A stretch of 7,458 nucleotides of DNA from SZUA-254 sp031379665 (GTDB taxonomy: Bacteria > Bacteroidota > Ignavibacteria > UBA10030 > SZUA-254): contig JANNFI010000022.1 in the NCBI GenBank assembly GCA_031379665.1, positions 1 through 7,458 on the forward strand, written 5' to 3'. Below the pieces are notes generated by a model. That model was given only the letters and a program-made list of their open reading frames with translations. It was not told the DNA's origin and ran no database searches. The position numbers and the translations under genes are program-made. Shown in pieces: positions 1 through 5,192 of the stretch (the first letter of the stretch is position 1; each line of letters starts with the position of its first letter).

Positions 1-783
1 GAAGCCCGCGAGGCTCTCGCCCTGGAACCGAACATCGCTTGCACCGCGGCGTTGCTCGTCCCCTCGACCGGCATCGTGGATTCGCACGAGTTGATGCGTT
101 CATACGTCTATCGCGCGAAGGAGCACGGCGCCGACATCGTCTACGGCTGCACCCTCATCGGCGCGGATAAAACCGCGAATGGTTATCGGCTGCGCCTGCA
201 CGAGGCGGGCGGTGAGGTCGCCGAAATCGATTGCCGATTTGTCGTGAACGCCGCCGGATACTCCTGTGATCGCGTGGCCTCATACTTCGGCATTGACCCT
301 GACGCGGTCGGGTACCGCATCCACCACAACCGTGGTCACTACTACCGCGTCGCGAGCGTTCGGGGCAAACTTGTGTCGCGCCTTGTCTATCCGATGCCGC
401 CGGCGAAGTTCACCAGTATCGGGATCCACATTACGCTCGATCGCGGAGGACAGGTGAAACTTGGCCCTGACGCAGAATACATCGACCCGGCCCTGCCGGA
501 AACCGAGTGGTACAAATTTGATGAATCGAGGAGGGACGCTTTCTTCGAGGCGGTGGTTCGGTATTTCCCGGTGCTGAGGAAGGAGGATCTCACTCCCGAC
601 CAGGTGGGCGTGCGGCCGAAGATCCAGAAGACGGGGGAAGAAGCGAAAGATTTCGTCATCGCCGAGGAATCGTCACGCGGCCTCCCCGGCCTGGTGAACC
701 TCATCGGTATTGAATCGCCGGGGCTGACCTGCTCGGCCGAGATTGCGCGATTGGTGTGCGGGGGGTCAGGATGGATTTCGTAA
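1..783 (+). CDS. lhgO: L-2-hydroxyglutarate oxidase-like FAD-dependent oxidoreductase, 5' truncated by the window edge
   Basis: The reading frame is open from base 1 to the TAA at 781-783 (260 residues visible), so the N-terminal FAD-binding Rossmann motif lies outside the window. What remains matches the C-terminal two thirds of the DAO/LhgO family: SPSTGIVDSHELM-like segment (residues about 20-32), the FAD-contacting VVNAAGYSCDRVA segment (about 81-93), RGHYYRV, the strand pair with VYPMPP and GIHITLDRGGQVKLGPDAEY, then VGVRPKIQ and the C-terminal GIESPGLTCSAEIA. Family members oxidise L-2-hydroxyglutarate to 2-oxoglutarate at the membrane or pass electrons to quinone; the exact substrate cannot be fixed from a fragment, and a related 2-hydroxyacid or glycerol-3-phosphate-type substrate is possible. 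The last 18 bp overlap the 3' end of mazF on the other strand. A complete homologue would be roughly 370-400 residues, so about one third is missing. Confidence 0.85.
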   Translation, partial: EAREALALEPNIACTAALLVPSTGIVDSHELMRSYVYRAKEHGADIVYGCTLIGADKTANGYRLRLHEAGGEVAEIDCRFVVNAAGYSCDRVASYFGIDPDAVGYRIHHNRGHYYRVASVRGKLVSRLVYPMPPAKFTSIGIHITLDRGGQVKLGPDAEYIDPALPETEWYKFDESRRDAFFEAVVRYFPVLRKEDLTPDQVGVRPKIQKTGEEAKDFVIAEESSRGLPGLVNLIGIESPGLTCSAEIARLVCGGSGWIS

Positions 784-1140
784 CCCGAGACTGATGTTCA
801 GTGCCGAATCCACCTGTTGCATTCGTGCGGGGGGGATTTTTCCGATCCATCGGATGAACCGCCGCCGATCAACCGTTCGGATTTGATTGCATAGGACTAC
901 CGAGTCTTTCGTCAACCCGCCTTCGCTCGAATCGAGTTGGACCTCGGTGGGATGCAGGGGCAGGGAAAATTGCGACGAGATTGCCGCGACGATCGTCACC
1001 GGGCTCGTATGATTTGAAAAGTCGTTTTGGATGATGAGGCCGGGTCGCGTCTTCCGGATTTCGGCACCGAGGGTGGGGTCGAAGTTGAGGAGATAGACAT
1101 CGCCACGCCGGGGGGGTGGAATGTCCCGGGCTCCAGTCAA
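766..1140 (-). CDS. mazF: MazF/PemK-family endoribonuclease toxin
   Basis: A 124-residue protein of the MazF (PemK-like) fold, a sequence-specific mRNA interferase. It shows the family hallmarks in order: RRGDVYLLNFDP (11-22), the loop IRKTRPGLIIQND (28-40), the strand VTIVAAISSQ (48-57), a VQLDSSEGGLTKDSVVLCNQIRTVDRRR segment and a C-terminal helix MQQVDSALNISLGL. The alignment I recall with Bacillus subtilis MazF is ungapped over the N-terminal half and places Arg32 at its catalytic Arg25 and Ser55 at its catalytic Thr48. The start is a TTG (1140-1138) that overlaps the antitoxin stop as TTGA, with a GGAG (1151-1148) seven bases upstream, so translation is probably coupled to mazE. The only nearby ATG (1147-1145) is in another frame. 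Its 3' end overlaps the flavoprotein gene by 18 bp. Expected to be silenced by the MazE-like partner. Confidence 0.93.
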   Translation of the reverse strand: MTGARDIPPPRRGDVYLLNFDPTLGAEIRKTRPGLIIQNDFSNHTSPVTIVAAISSQFSLPLHPTEVQLDSSEGGLTKDSVVLCNQIRTVDRRRFIRWIGKIPPARMQQVDSALNISLGLRNPS

Positions 1141-1364
1141 TCGTCATCTCCGAGTGCAAACCATTCTTCTGCTATCTGAAGATCCCGTACCGCACGGATG
1201 GGATCAACCTTCTTAAGCCGGGCTCTAAGCCTGGCACGCCCGATTGTCTGCACGAAGTGCCGCACGGCTTTGTCAATCAAGGCGCTCCTGCTTCCCTTCT
1301 CGGCGACCCGATCGATGAGTTGAATGGTTTCCTTTGGCAAGGTGATATTGATTCTTTGGTGCAT
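1137..1364 (-). CDS. mazE: MazE-like ribbon-helix-helix antitoxin
   Basis: A 75-residue protein with an N-terminal ribbon-helix-helix DNA-binding fold: strand RINITLP (4-10), helix 1 KETIQLIDRVAEK (11-23), the turn GSRS and helix 2 ALIDKAVRHFVQ (28-39). The C-terminal part, ending DLQIAEEWFALGDDD (61-75), is the acidic and aromatic tail that in this family threads onto the MazF dimer and blocks it. It is the first gene of a two-gene operon; its TGA overlaps the TTG of mazF. The ATG at 1364-1362 is preceded by GGGA six bases upstream. It probably represses its own promoter through the perfect inverted repeat at 1404-1428. This is the RHH (CopG-like) MazE type, not the AbrB-fold type of Escherichia coli. 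Confidence 0.9.
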   Translation of the reverse strand: MHQRINITLPKETIQLIDRVAEKGSRSALIDKAVRHFVQTIGRARLRARLKKVDPIRAVRDLQIAEEWFALGDDD

Positions 1365-1402
1365 GGTTTGTCCCGGGAGTGACTGGCTGGTAACGATATC
1401 AT

Positions 1403-1431
1403 AATATACACACTGGGAGTGTGTATATCAA
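1403..1431 (-). promoter_or_regulatory. Promoter of mazEF
   Basis: Reading on the minus strand there is a TTGATA (1431-1426, 5 of 6 to the -35 consensus), a 17-bp spacer and TATATT (1408-1403, 5 of 6 to the -10 consensus). This would start transcription near 1396 and give a leader of about 30 nt before the antitoxin ATG. A second possible -10, TATTAT (1406-1401), has a less good 19-bp spacing. Confidence 0.6.
1404..1428. promoter_or_regulatory. Perfect inverted repeat, likely MazE/MazEF operator
   Basis: Arms ATATACACACT (1404-1414) and AGTGTGTATAT (1418-1428) are exact reverse complements around a GGG spacer, 11 + 3 + 11 bp. The site fills the promoter spacer and overlaps both the -10 and -35 hexamers, so a bound ribbon-helix-helix antitoxin or MazE-MazF complex would occlude RNA polymerase. 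This is the usual autoregulation arrangement of type II toxin-antitoxin operons; the binding itself is inferred. Confidence 0.75.
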
Positions 1432-1455
1432 TGGGTGGTGGAACCCAAAACCGCT

Positions 1456-2118
1456 TTATCTCACCAGGAGCAACTTCCTGACCGTGAAGAAATCCTTCTC
1501 GTCGTTCCGGGCGGTCATCCTAAGGTAATATGGGCCGCTACCCACTGGTGAGCCGTCGTTCTCCGTTCCATCCCACATCACAGAGTAGTCGCCCGGTGAG
1601 AGCTCTCGCGAGATGAGGGTGTTCACGCGCCGGCCGATCCCGTCGTAGACCGCGATCTCTGTGAACGACGTCCTCGCGATCGAGAAGGCGAGGGCAGTCG
1701 ACGGGTTGAAGGGGTTGGGATAGTTCTGTGTGAGTGAAAACCTCGCCGGGGTCCGGTTGGTGACCGGTTCGACCTCCGTGACCGGGTTGACGGTGATCCG
1801 GCCTTTCATCCCCCCGGCTGCGTGGGGGCTGCAGACGTAATAATGAGTACCCGTCGAGGTAATGACAACGATGCCCCCGCCGTATGGTTTGATGAATCCT
1901 CCGGCAATGAGGGTATTACCATTTGCGTTCCAGGTCGCCTGGCTTACCTCCACGACGTTATGGTCGAGAGAAAGCGTGAACCTGACCGTATCACCCAGCT
2001 CGATTGTCAGGTTGGGGGGTGAAAAGTTGAGCCCCGAGTTGGTGATGGAGTGGGTGGTGGCCTGGCTGACTCCGGTAAGTATGCTCAGGATGATGAGCGT
2101 AAAGATAGAATTTTTCAT
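1456..2118 (-). CDS. Secreted cupredoxin (type 1 copper) protein with C-terminal type IX sorting domain
   Basis: A 220-residue exported protein. Residues 1-20 form a signal peptide (MKNS, a hydrophobic FTLIILSILTGV core, SQA cleavage site). Residues about 21-111 are a plastocyanin/azurin-like cupredoxin domain: GDTVRF, then candidate copper ligands His53 (DHNVVEV), Cys96, His99 and Met104 in the pattern C-x2-H-x4-M (YYVCSPHAAGGMKG). A linker leads to a FlgD-like/T9SS type A domain from about 128 (NYPNPFNPST) to the end, with VYDGIGRRV, a LSPGDYSVMWDG strand and the basic terminus VRKLLLVR. The family sorts proteins through the type IX system to the cell surface; the copper domain suggests extracellular electron transfer or copper handling. 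I chose the ATG at 2118 because the frame upstream to 2295 encodes a basic, unconserved stretch ahead of the signal peptide and overlaps another small ORF. No clear Shine-Dalgarno is seen. Confidence 0.9.
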   Translation of the reverse strand: MKNSIFTLIILSILTGVSQATTHSITNSGLNFSPPNLTIELGDTVRFTLSLDHNVVEVSQATWNANGNTLIAGGFIKPYGGGIVVITSTGTHYYVCSPHAAGGMKGRITVNPVTEVEPVTNRTPARFSLTQNYPNPFNPSTALAFSIARTSFTEIAVYDGIGRRVNTLISRELSPGDYSVMWDGTENDGSPVGSGPYYLRMTARNDEKDFFTVRKLLLVR

Positions 2119-2140
2119 AGGCTTTAAAAATGGTAACGGC

Positions 2141-2302
2141 TTAAATGGGACCCTCGGCCGCCCGCCATTCACTCGCAAGTTTTTTATCCTTGTGGCGATA
2201 GGCCGTACAGGCCTCCTCGACTTCGCTGTCGATGGCGTCCCGCTTGAATTTGTCGATGAACTCGCTTTCCTGACCTTTATCCGCGATATTGGCATTCATC
2301 AT
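2141..2302 (-). CDS. Small 53-residue protein of unknown function, possibly antitoxin-like
   Basis: The minus strand holds an ORF beginning ATGATG (2302-2297) and ending at TAA (2143-2141). It encodes a strongly charged helical peptide: MMNANIADKGQ, then ESEFIDKFKRDAIDSEVEEA and AYRHKDKKLASEWRAAEGPI. An AAGG sits six bases before the second ATG. A consensus-like promoter with a perfect palindrome lies just upstream, and the next gene (the cupredoxin) starts 22 nt downstream on the same strand, so the two may be co-transcribed. I do not recognise a family. The AEEW/ASEW-type helical tail loosely resembles toxin-binding ends of small antitoxins such as the MazE nearby, but no DNA-binding fold is evident, so an orphan or remnant antitoxin is only a guess. 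Confidence 0.5.
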   Translation of the reverse strand: MMNANIADKGQESEFIDKFKRDAIDSEVEEACTAYRHKDKKLASEWRAAEGPI

Positions 2303-2325
2303 CGGCCTTGATCGTTAAAATGATG

Positions 2326-2341
2326 TACGTATATATACGTA
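2326..2341. promoter_or_regulatory. Perfect 16-bp palindrome, candidate operator
   Basis: TACGTATATATACGTA is its own reverse complement. It covers the -10 element and likely start region of the minus-strand promoter, where a dimeric repressor would block transcription. It shares the ATATAC/GTATAT half-site core with the mazEF operator at 1404-1428, so cross-binding by the same type of regulator is possible but unproven. Confidence 0.6.
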
Positions 2342-2361
2342 TAAAGAGGCGCAATTGTCAA
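2332..2361 (-). promoter_or_regulatory. Promoter for the 53-aa ORF (and possibly the cupredoxin gene)
   Basis: On the minus strand a perfect TTGACA (2361-2356) is followed after 18 bp by TATATA (2337-2332), placing the start near 2325 and giving a leader of about 23 nt before the first ATG at 2302. The -10 lies inside the palindrome at 2326-2341. Confidence 0.55.
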
Positions 2362-2383
2362 CAACGAAACGCGATGGGGAGAG

Positions 2384-2404
2384 GAAGATGACTTCGTCAT
2401 CTTC
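2384..2404. repeat. Inverted repeat with 9-bp arms and 3-nt loop
   Basis: Arms GAAGATGAC (2384-2392) and GTCATCTTC (2396-2404) are exact complements around TTC. No T-run follows on either strand, so it is not a typical intrinsic terminator. It lies in the divergent spacer, upstream of both proposed promoters, and could be a protein-binding site. Confidence 0.5.
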
Positions 2405-2410
2405 GCCTGA

Positions 2411-2428
2411 ATATCCCGGATATATCCG
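2411..2428. repeat. Overlapping palindromes ATATCC/GGATAT
   Basis: Two palindromes overlap here: ATATCC-C-GGATAT (2411-2423) and the perfect 12-bp CGGATATATCCG (2417-2428). The three alternating half-sites suggest a multimeric regulator site. It lies about 50 bp upstream of the proposed promoter of the 77-aa/nucleotidyltransferase pair; the assignment to that operon is inference. Confidence 0.45.
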
Positions 2429-2480
2429 AAGAAATGAATACCATTGACACCCCATATTGCTTCCGCTGGCGGACTGCGGA

Positions 2481-2509
2481 TTGATTCTGAAGGATAGAAT
2501 TGGTATGCT
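2481..2509 (+). promoter_or_regulatory. Possible promoter for the 77-aa protein/nucleotidyltransferase operon
   Basis: TTGATT (2481-2486) is followed after 17 bp by TATGCT (2504-2509), which has a TG dinucleotide one base upstream (extended -10). Each hexamer matches only 4 of 6 consensus positions. Transcription would start near 2516, leaving a very short leader before the ATG at 2528. Confidence 0.3.
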
Positions 2510-2527
2510 ATTGGTCGGAATCGGCAT

Positions 2528-2761
2528 ATGAAAACAAAAATCAAACGAAAAAAGACCCCCGGGATAGCCCGGATCGTAAGGAAATTCAAACTCGGAGATC
2601 CGAAGGCCGATCGGGTCGACTTTGAATATTGGGCTACCCGGACTCCCGAGGAGAGGGTTGAAGCTGTCGAACTTCTCAGACGACGATATTTCAAGTTAAA
2701 TCATGATCATAAGCCGGGACTTCGAAGATCTGTTCGAATTATTGAACTCCGAAAAAGTTAG
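2528..2761 (+). CDS. Small protein paired with a nucleotidyltransferase (putative antitoxin-like partner)
   Basis: A 77-residue protein with a very basic N-terminus (MKTKIKRKKT), a central segment DRVDFEYWATRTPEERVEAVELLRRRYF (28-55) and a basic end GLRRSVRIIELRKS. I recall similar small hypothetical proteins, with a D-x-x-YW ... P-EER-x-AVE-x-LRR core and an R-x-x-R-V terminus, encoded directly before AbiEii/MNT-like nucleotidyltransferases. The pairing suggests a partner or antitoxin, but no biochemical role is established from sequence. Its last 59 bp, coding about 19 residues including the conserved-looking basic tail, overlap the nucleotidyltransferase gene in another frame, which points to tight translational coupling. 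The ATG at 2528 is the only reasonable start in this frame; Shine-Dalgarno is weak. Confidence 0.75.
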   Translation: MKTKIKRKKTPGIARIVRKFKLGDPKADRVDFEYWATRTPEERVEAVELLRRRYFKLNHDHKPGLRRSVRIIELRKS

Positions 2762-3188
2762 GTATCTGGTCGTCGGAGGGGACGCACTCGCATTCCACGG
2801 AGCACCCCGATATACGGGGGATATCGACATCTTCGTGGGGAGGACTCCGCGGAACGCCGCGCGCGTCTTGAAGGTTATTGAAAAATTCGGCTTCGCGGGC
2901 GTGTCCCTCGAAGTTCAGGATTTCGTCATGCCGGACAGAATACTTCAGCTTGGCTATCCACCCTGGAGAATTGACATCCTGACAGGCTTGACCGGAATAC
3001 ATTTCGACAAGGCGTGGAAGTCAAGAGTTCGAGGACGATACGGGAAGGCCGCCGTTTGGTACATCTCGAAAAGCGATCTCATACGTAACAAACGAAGCAC
3101 GGGCCGGACGAAGGATCTTGCCGACATCGAGGCTCTGGGTGTTTCCCTGAAAAAACGTGGCACTTCAAAGAAAAAGTCCAAACCGTAA
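2703..3188 (+). CDS. AbiEii/MNT-like nucleotidyltransferase, putative toxin of a two-gene module
   Basis: A 161-residue protein with the DNA polymerase beta-type nucleotidyltransferase signature: VRYLVVGGDALAFHGAPRYTGDID (19-42), giving the GG motif (25-26) and the metal-binding pair Asp40 and Asp42; the third carboxylate is probably Asp91 in WRIDILT. The C-terminal SDLIRNKRSTGRTKDLADIEAL (124-145) is the usual end of this family (RxKDLxDI), followed by a lysine-rich tail KKRGTSKKKSKP. Relatives include AbiEii- and MenT-type toxins, which modify tRNA or other RNAs with nucleotides, but many members are uncharacterised. It overlaps the 77-aa gene by 59 bp and ends 7 nt before rmlA. The start at 2703 retains the family-typical N-terminal helix DFEDLFELLNSEKV. 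Confidence 0.87.
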   Translation: MIISRDFEDLFELLNSEKVRYLVVGGDALAFHGAPRYTGDIDIFVGRTPRNAARVLKVIEKFGFAGVSLEVQDFVMPDRILQLGYPPWRIDILTGLTGIHFDKAWKSRVRGRYGKAAVWYISKSDLIRNKRSTGRTKDLADIEALGVSLKKRGTSKKKSKP

Positions 3189-3195
3189 CGACTCA

Positions 3196-4071
3196 ATGAA
3201 AGGCATCATTCTCGCCGGCGGAAGCGGCACCCGCCTCTATCCGCTCACCCGGGCTGTTTGCAAACAGCTCCTGCCGGTCTACGACAAACCGATGATATAC
3301 TACCCGCTCTCGGTCCTGATGCTGGCCGGAATCCGGGATATTCTTATTATCTCCACGCCCGTGGACCTTCCGAAGTTCAAGGAAATGCTCGGCGGCGGAA
3401 CGCAGTGGGGGCTTAAATTAACCTATAAAGAACAGCCATCACCGAACGGCCTCGCCGCATCGTTCATCCTCGGGAAGCAGTTCGTCGGGAAGGGGCCGGT
3501 CTGCCTCATCCTGGGTGATAACATCTTCCACGGCCACGGCCTCACCGAACTCCTGCGGAACGCGGTCGACTCCGTCTCGGCAAAGGGAGGGGCGACGGTC
3601 TTCGGCTATACCGTGAACGATCCCACACGCTACGGCATCGTCCAGTTCGACAAAAAAATGCGCGCCGTCTCCATCGAGGAAAAACCGAAGCGCCCGAAAT
3701 CCAACTACGCCGTCACCGGCCTCTATATTTATGACAATTCGGTGCTGAAGGTCGCCGCAGGAATCAAGCCTTCGGCCCGCGGCGAACTCGAAATCACCGA
3801 CGTCAACAACGCCTACCTGAAGATGGGGAAATTGAACGTCGAACTCCTCGGCAGGGGTTACGCATGGCTCGACACCGGCACGGCCGAGAGCCTCCTCGAC
3901 GCGAGCGACTTCATCGCCACGATGGAGCGGCGGCAGGGCCTCAAGATTGCCTGCCCCGAGGAAATCGCCTACTCGCTCGGCTATATCAACCGGAAACAGC
4001 TCCTCGCCCTCGCCGCACCCTTGAGGAACAACAGCTACGGCGAGTACCTCTTGAAGCTGGCGAGAGACTGA
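3196..4071 (+). CDS. rmlA: Glucose-1-phosphate thymidylyltransferase RmlA
   Basis: A 291-residue enzyme that makes dTDP-glucose from glucose-1-phosphate and dTTP, the first step of dTDP-L-rhamnose synthesis for surface polysaccharides; cytoplasmic. Motifs in order: GGSGTRLYPLT (8-18, nucleotide binding), KQLLPVYDKPMIYYPLS (23-39), EQPSPNGLAASF (79-90), LGDNIFHG (106-113, catalytic/metal Asp108), DPTRYGIVQFD (142-152), EEKP (161-164), ARGELEITDVN (194-204) and WLDTGT (224-229, Asp226). The length equals that of typical RmlA. I set the start at the ATG at 3196, giving MKGIILAGG, because the extra codons upstream lie in the end of the nucleotidyltransferase gene and are unlike the family. No Shine-Dalgarno is visible, so it may depend on coupling with the gene ending 7 nt upstream. 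rmlB, rmlC and rmlD are not in the window. Confidence 0.97.
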   Translation: MKGIILAGGSGTRLYPLTRAVCKQLLPVYDKPMIYYPLSVLMLAGIRDILIISTPVDLPKFKEMLGGGTQWGLKLTYKEQPSPNGLAASFILGKQFVGKGPVCLILGDNIFHGHGLTELLRNAVDSVSAKGGATVFGYTVNDPTRYGIVQFDKKMRAVSIEEKPKRPKSNYAVTGLYIYDNSVLKVAAGIKPSARGELEITDVNNAYLKMGKLNVELLGRGYAWLDTGTAESLLDASDFIATMERRQGLKIACPEEIAYSLGYINRKQLLALAAPLRNNSYGEYLLKLARD

Positions 4072-4123
4072 CGACCCACGGCCCAGCCTTCACTATGCCG
4101 ATTTGACCCAACCTGACCCGCAA

Positions 4124-5143
4124 ATGTACATCAATCCCGATTATAAGCCCCTCGTCTCGGTCGTCATCCCGGTAAAAAACGGCGAGGCGACAATCGGCAG
4201 GTGCCTCAGGTCGATCAAGCGCTCGTATTATAAGAACATCGAGGTGATCGTGGTGGACGATCACTCCACCGACCGGACCGCCGAGATCGCAGGGAGCTAC
4301 AACTGCGTCCTGGTCCCGGCGCAGGAGGGGGCAGGGGCGAACGCCGCACGAAACCTCGGGGCGCGCTCGGCGAAGGGTGAGATGTTCGTCTTCATCGACG
4401 CCGATGTCGTGATCGGCCGCGAGACGATCCTCGGCATCGTCGAACGGCTCGAGGAGGACGCCCTCGACGCGGTGGTCGGCATTTACACCGCGCGCCACCG
4501 GAACGATTCGCTCTTCAGCCAGTACAAGAACCTCTGGATCCGCTACTCGTATATGAAGAGCCCGCCCGCGATCGACTGGATGTTCGGAGCCATCTCGGCG
4601 ATCAGGAGGAAGGCCTTTGAGTCGATCGGCGGGTTCAACCCCGGGCTCATCGCCCAGCACGGGAACGACGACCTCGAACTGGGAAAGCGGCTCGCGCGCC
4701 AAAACGTGAGGATCGAGCTCGATCTGGAGATCGAGGTCGAGCACCTGAAGGAGTACAATCTCGTCTCCTTCGTCCGCAACGAGTTCAAGCGAAGCGCAGG
4801 GTTCGTGATGCTCGCCCGACACCTTGGCGAGATGGGTTCCTCGATCGCGCACGGGTTCGTCAACGTTTACCCGGCGTTCATCCTGTCGACGCTCTTCTCG
4901 GTGGTTGGCGTGATTTTTCTGGTGGCCTTCCTGATGGGACGTCTCTCACCCTGGTACGTGGCCGCGGCGGCTGGCATCTACTTCGTGATGAACGTCCGGT
5001 TCCTGAACTACCTGGAGCAGGTCCGCGGATTTTTCGCGATGCTCGTGATGGTGCCGATTTTGTTCTTGGACCAGCTCGTCTGCCTGGCCGGGTCGTTCGT
5101 GGGGTTCGTGAGGTCGATCTTCCGTGGCACCAAAGGAAAATAA
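4124..5143 (+). CDS. Membrane-anchored family 2 glycosyltransferase
   Basis: A 339-residue GT-A fold glycosyltransferase. The catalytic domain (about 10-215) has LVSVVIPVKNGEATIGRCLRS, IEVIVVDDHSTDRT (39-52), the metal-binding D-A-D (92-94), a GAISAIRRKAFESIGGF acceptor segment and NDDLELGKRL (181-190) in place of the usual ED acid region. Three hydrophobic stretches follow (about 247-271, 275-293 and 303-327), so it is probably anchored to the inner membrane with the catalytic domain in the cytoplasm. It likely transfers a nucleotide-sugar to a lipid-linked polysaccharide or glycan intermediate; donor and acceptor are unknown. It follows rmlA by 52 nt on the same strand with no terminator seen, consistent with one polysaccharide operon. 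I chose the ATG at 4124; a TTG at 4103 would add seven unconserved residues. Confidence 0.92.
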   Translation: MYINPDYKPLVSVVIPVKNGEATIGRCLRSIKRSYYKNIEVIVVDDHSTDRTAEIAGSYNCVLVPAQEGAGANAARNLGARSAKGEMFVFIDADVVIGRETILGIVERLEEDALDAVVGIYTARHRNDSLFSQYKNLWIRYSYMKSPPAIDWMFGAISAIRRKAFESIGGFNPGLIAQHGNDDLELGKRLARQNVRIELDLEIEVEHLKEYNLVSFVRNEFKRSAGFVMLARHLGEMGSSIAHGFVNVYPAFILSTLFSVVGVIFLVAFLMGRLSPWYVAAAAGIYFVMNVRFLNYLEQVRGFFAMLVMVPILFLDQLVCLAGSFVGFVRSIFRGTKGK

Positions 5144-5192
5144 CGCCTGGTAATGTCACTCGCCGCCACCCCTGCCCTGAATACAATCCGAA

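Noticed and set aside
869..1159. Minus-strand frame overlapping mazF, starting from an ATG with a good Shine-Dalgarno.
   Set aside because: The product has no recognisable fold and is out of frame with mazF. The ATG may matter as a decoy start, but not as a gene.
1430..1456. Possible terminator after the cupredoxin gene (TGGGT/ACCCA hairpin).
   Set aside because: The stem is only 5 bp and has no following T-run on the minus strand.
2119..2295. Upstream in-frame extension of the cupredoxin gene to an ATG at 2295.
   Set aside because: The extra 59 residues are basic and unlike the family, they precede a clear signal peptide starting at 2118, and they overlap the 53-aa ORF in another frame.
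2315..2694. Minus-strand frames opposite the spacer and the 77-aa gene.
   Set aside because: They are antisense to a better supported plus-strand gene and cross the promoter and palindrome region.
3157..3195. Earlier non-ATG start for rmlA.
   Set aside because: It adds 13 residues encoded within the end of the nucleotidyltransferase gene; the ATG at 3196 gives the standard MKGIILAGG beginning.
4103..4123. TTG start for the glycosyltransferase.
   Set aside because: There is no ribosome site and the added residues are not family-like; the ATG at 4124 is simpler. It cannot be excluded.
3986..4852. 288-codon minus-strand frame opposite the glycosyltransferase.
   Set aside because: The product is an acidic, repetitive antisense translation with no family features; the plus-strand gene is clear.
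5144..5192. Expected bidirectional terminator between the convergent glycosyltransferase and cytochrome genes.
   Set aside because: No stable hairpin with a T-run could be found in this 49-bp gap by eye.
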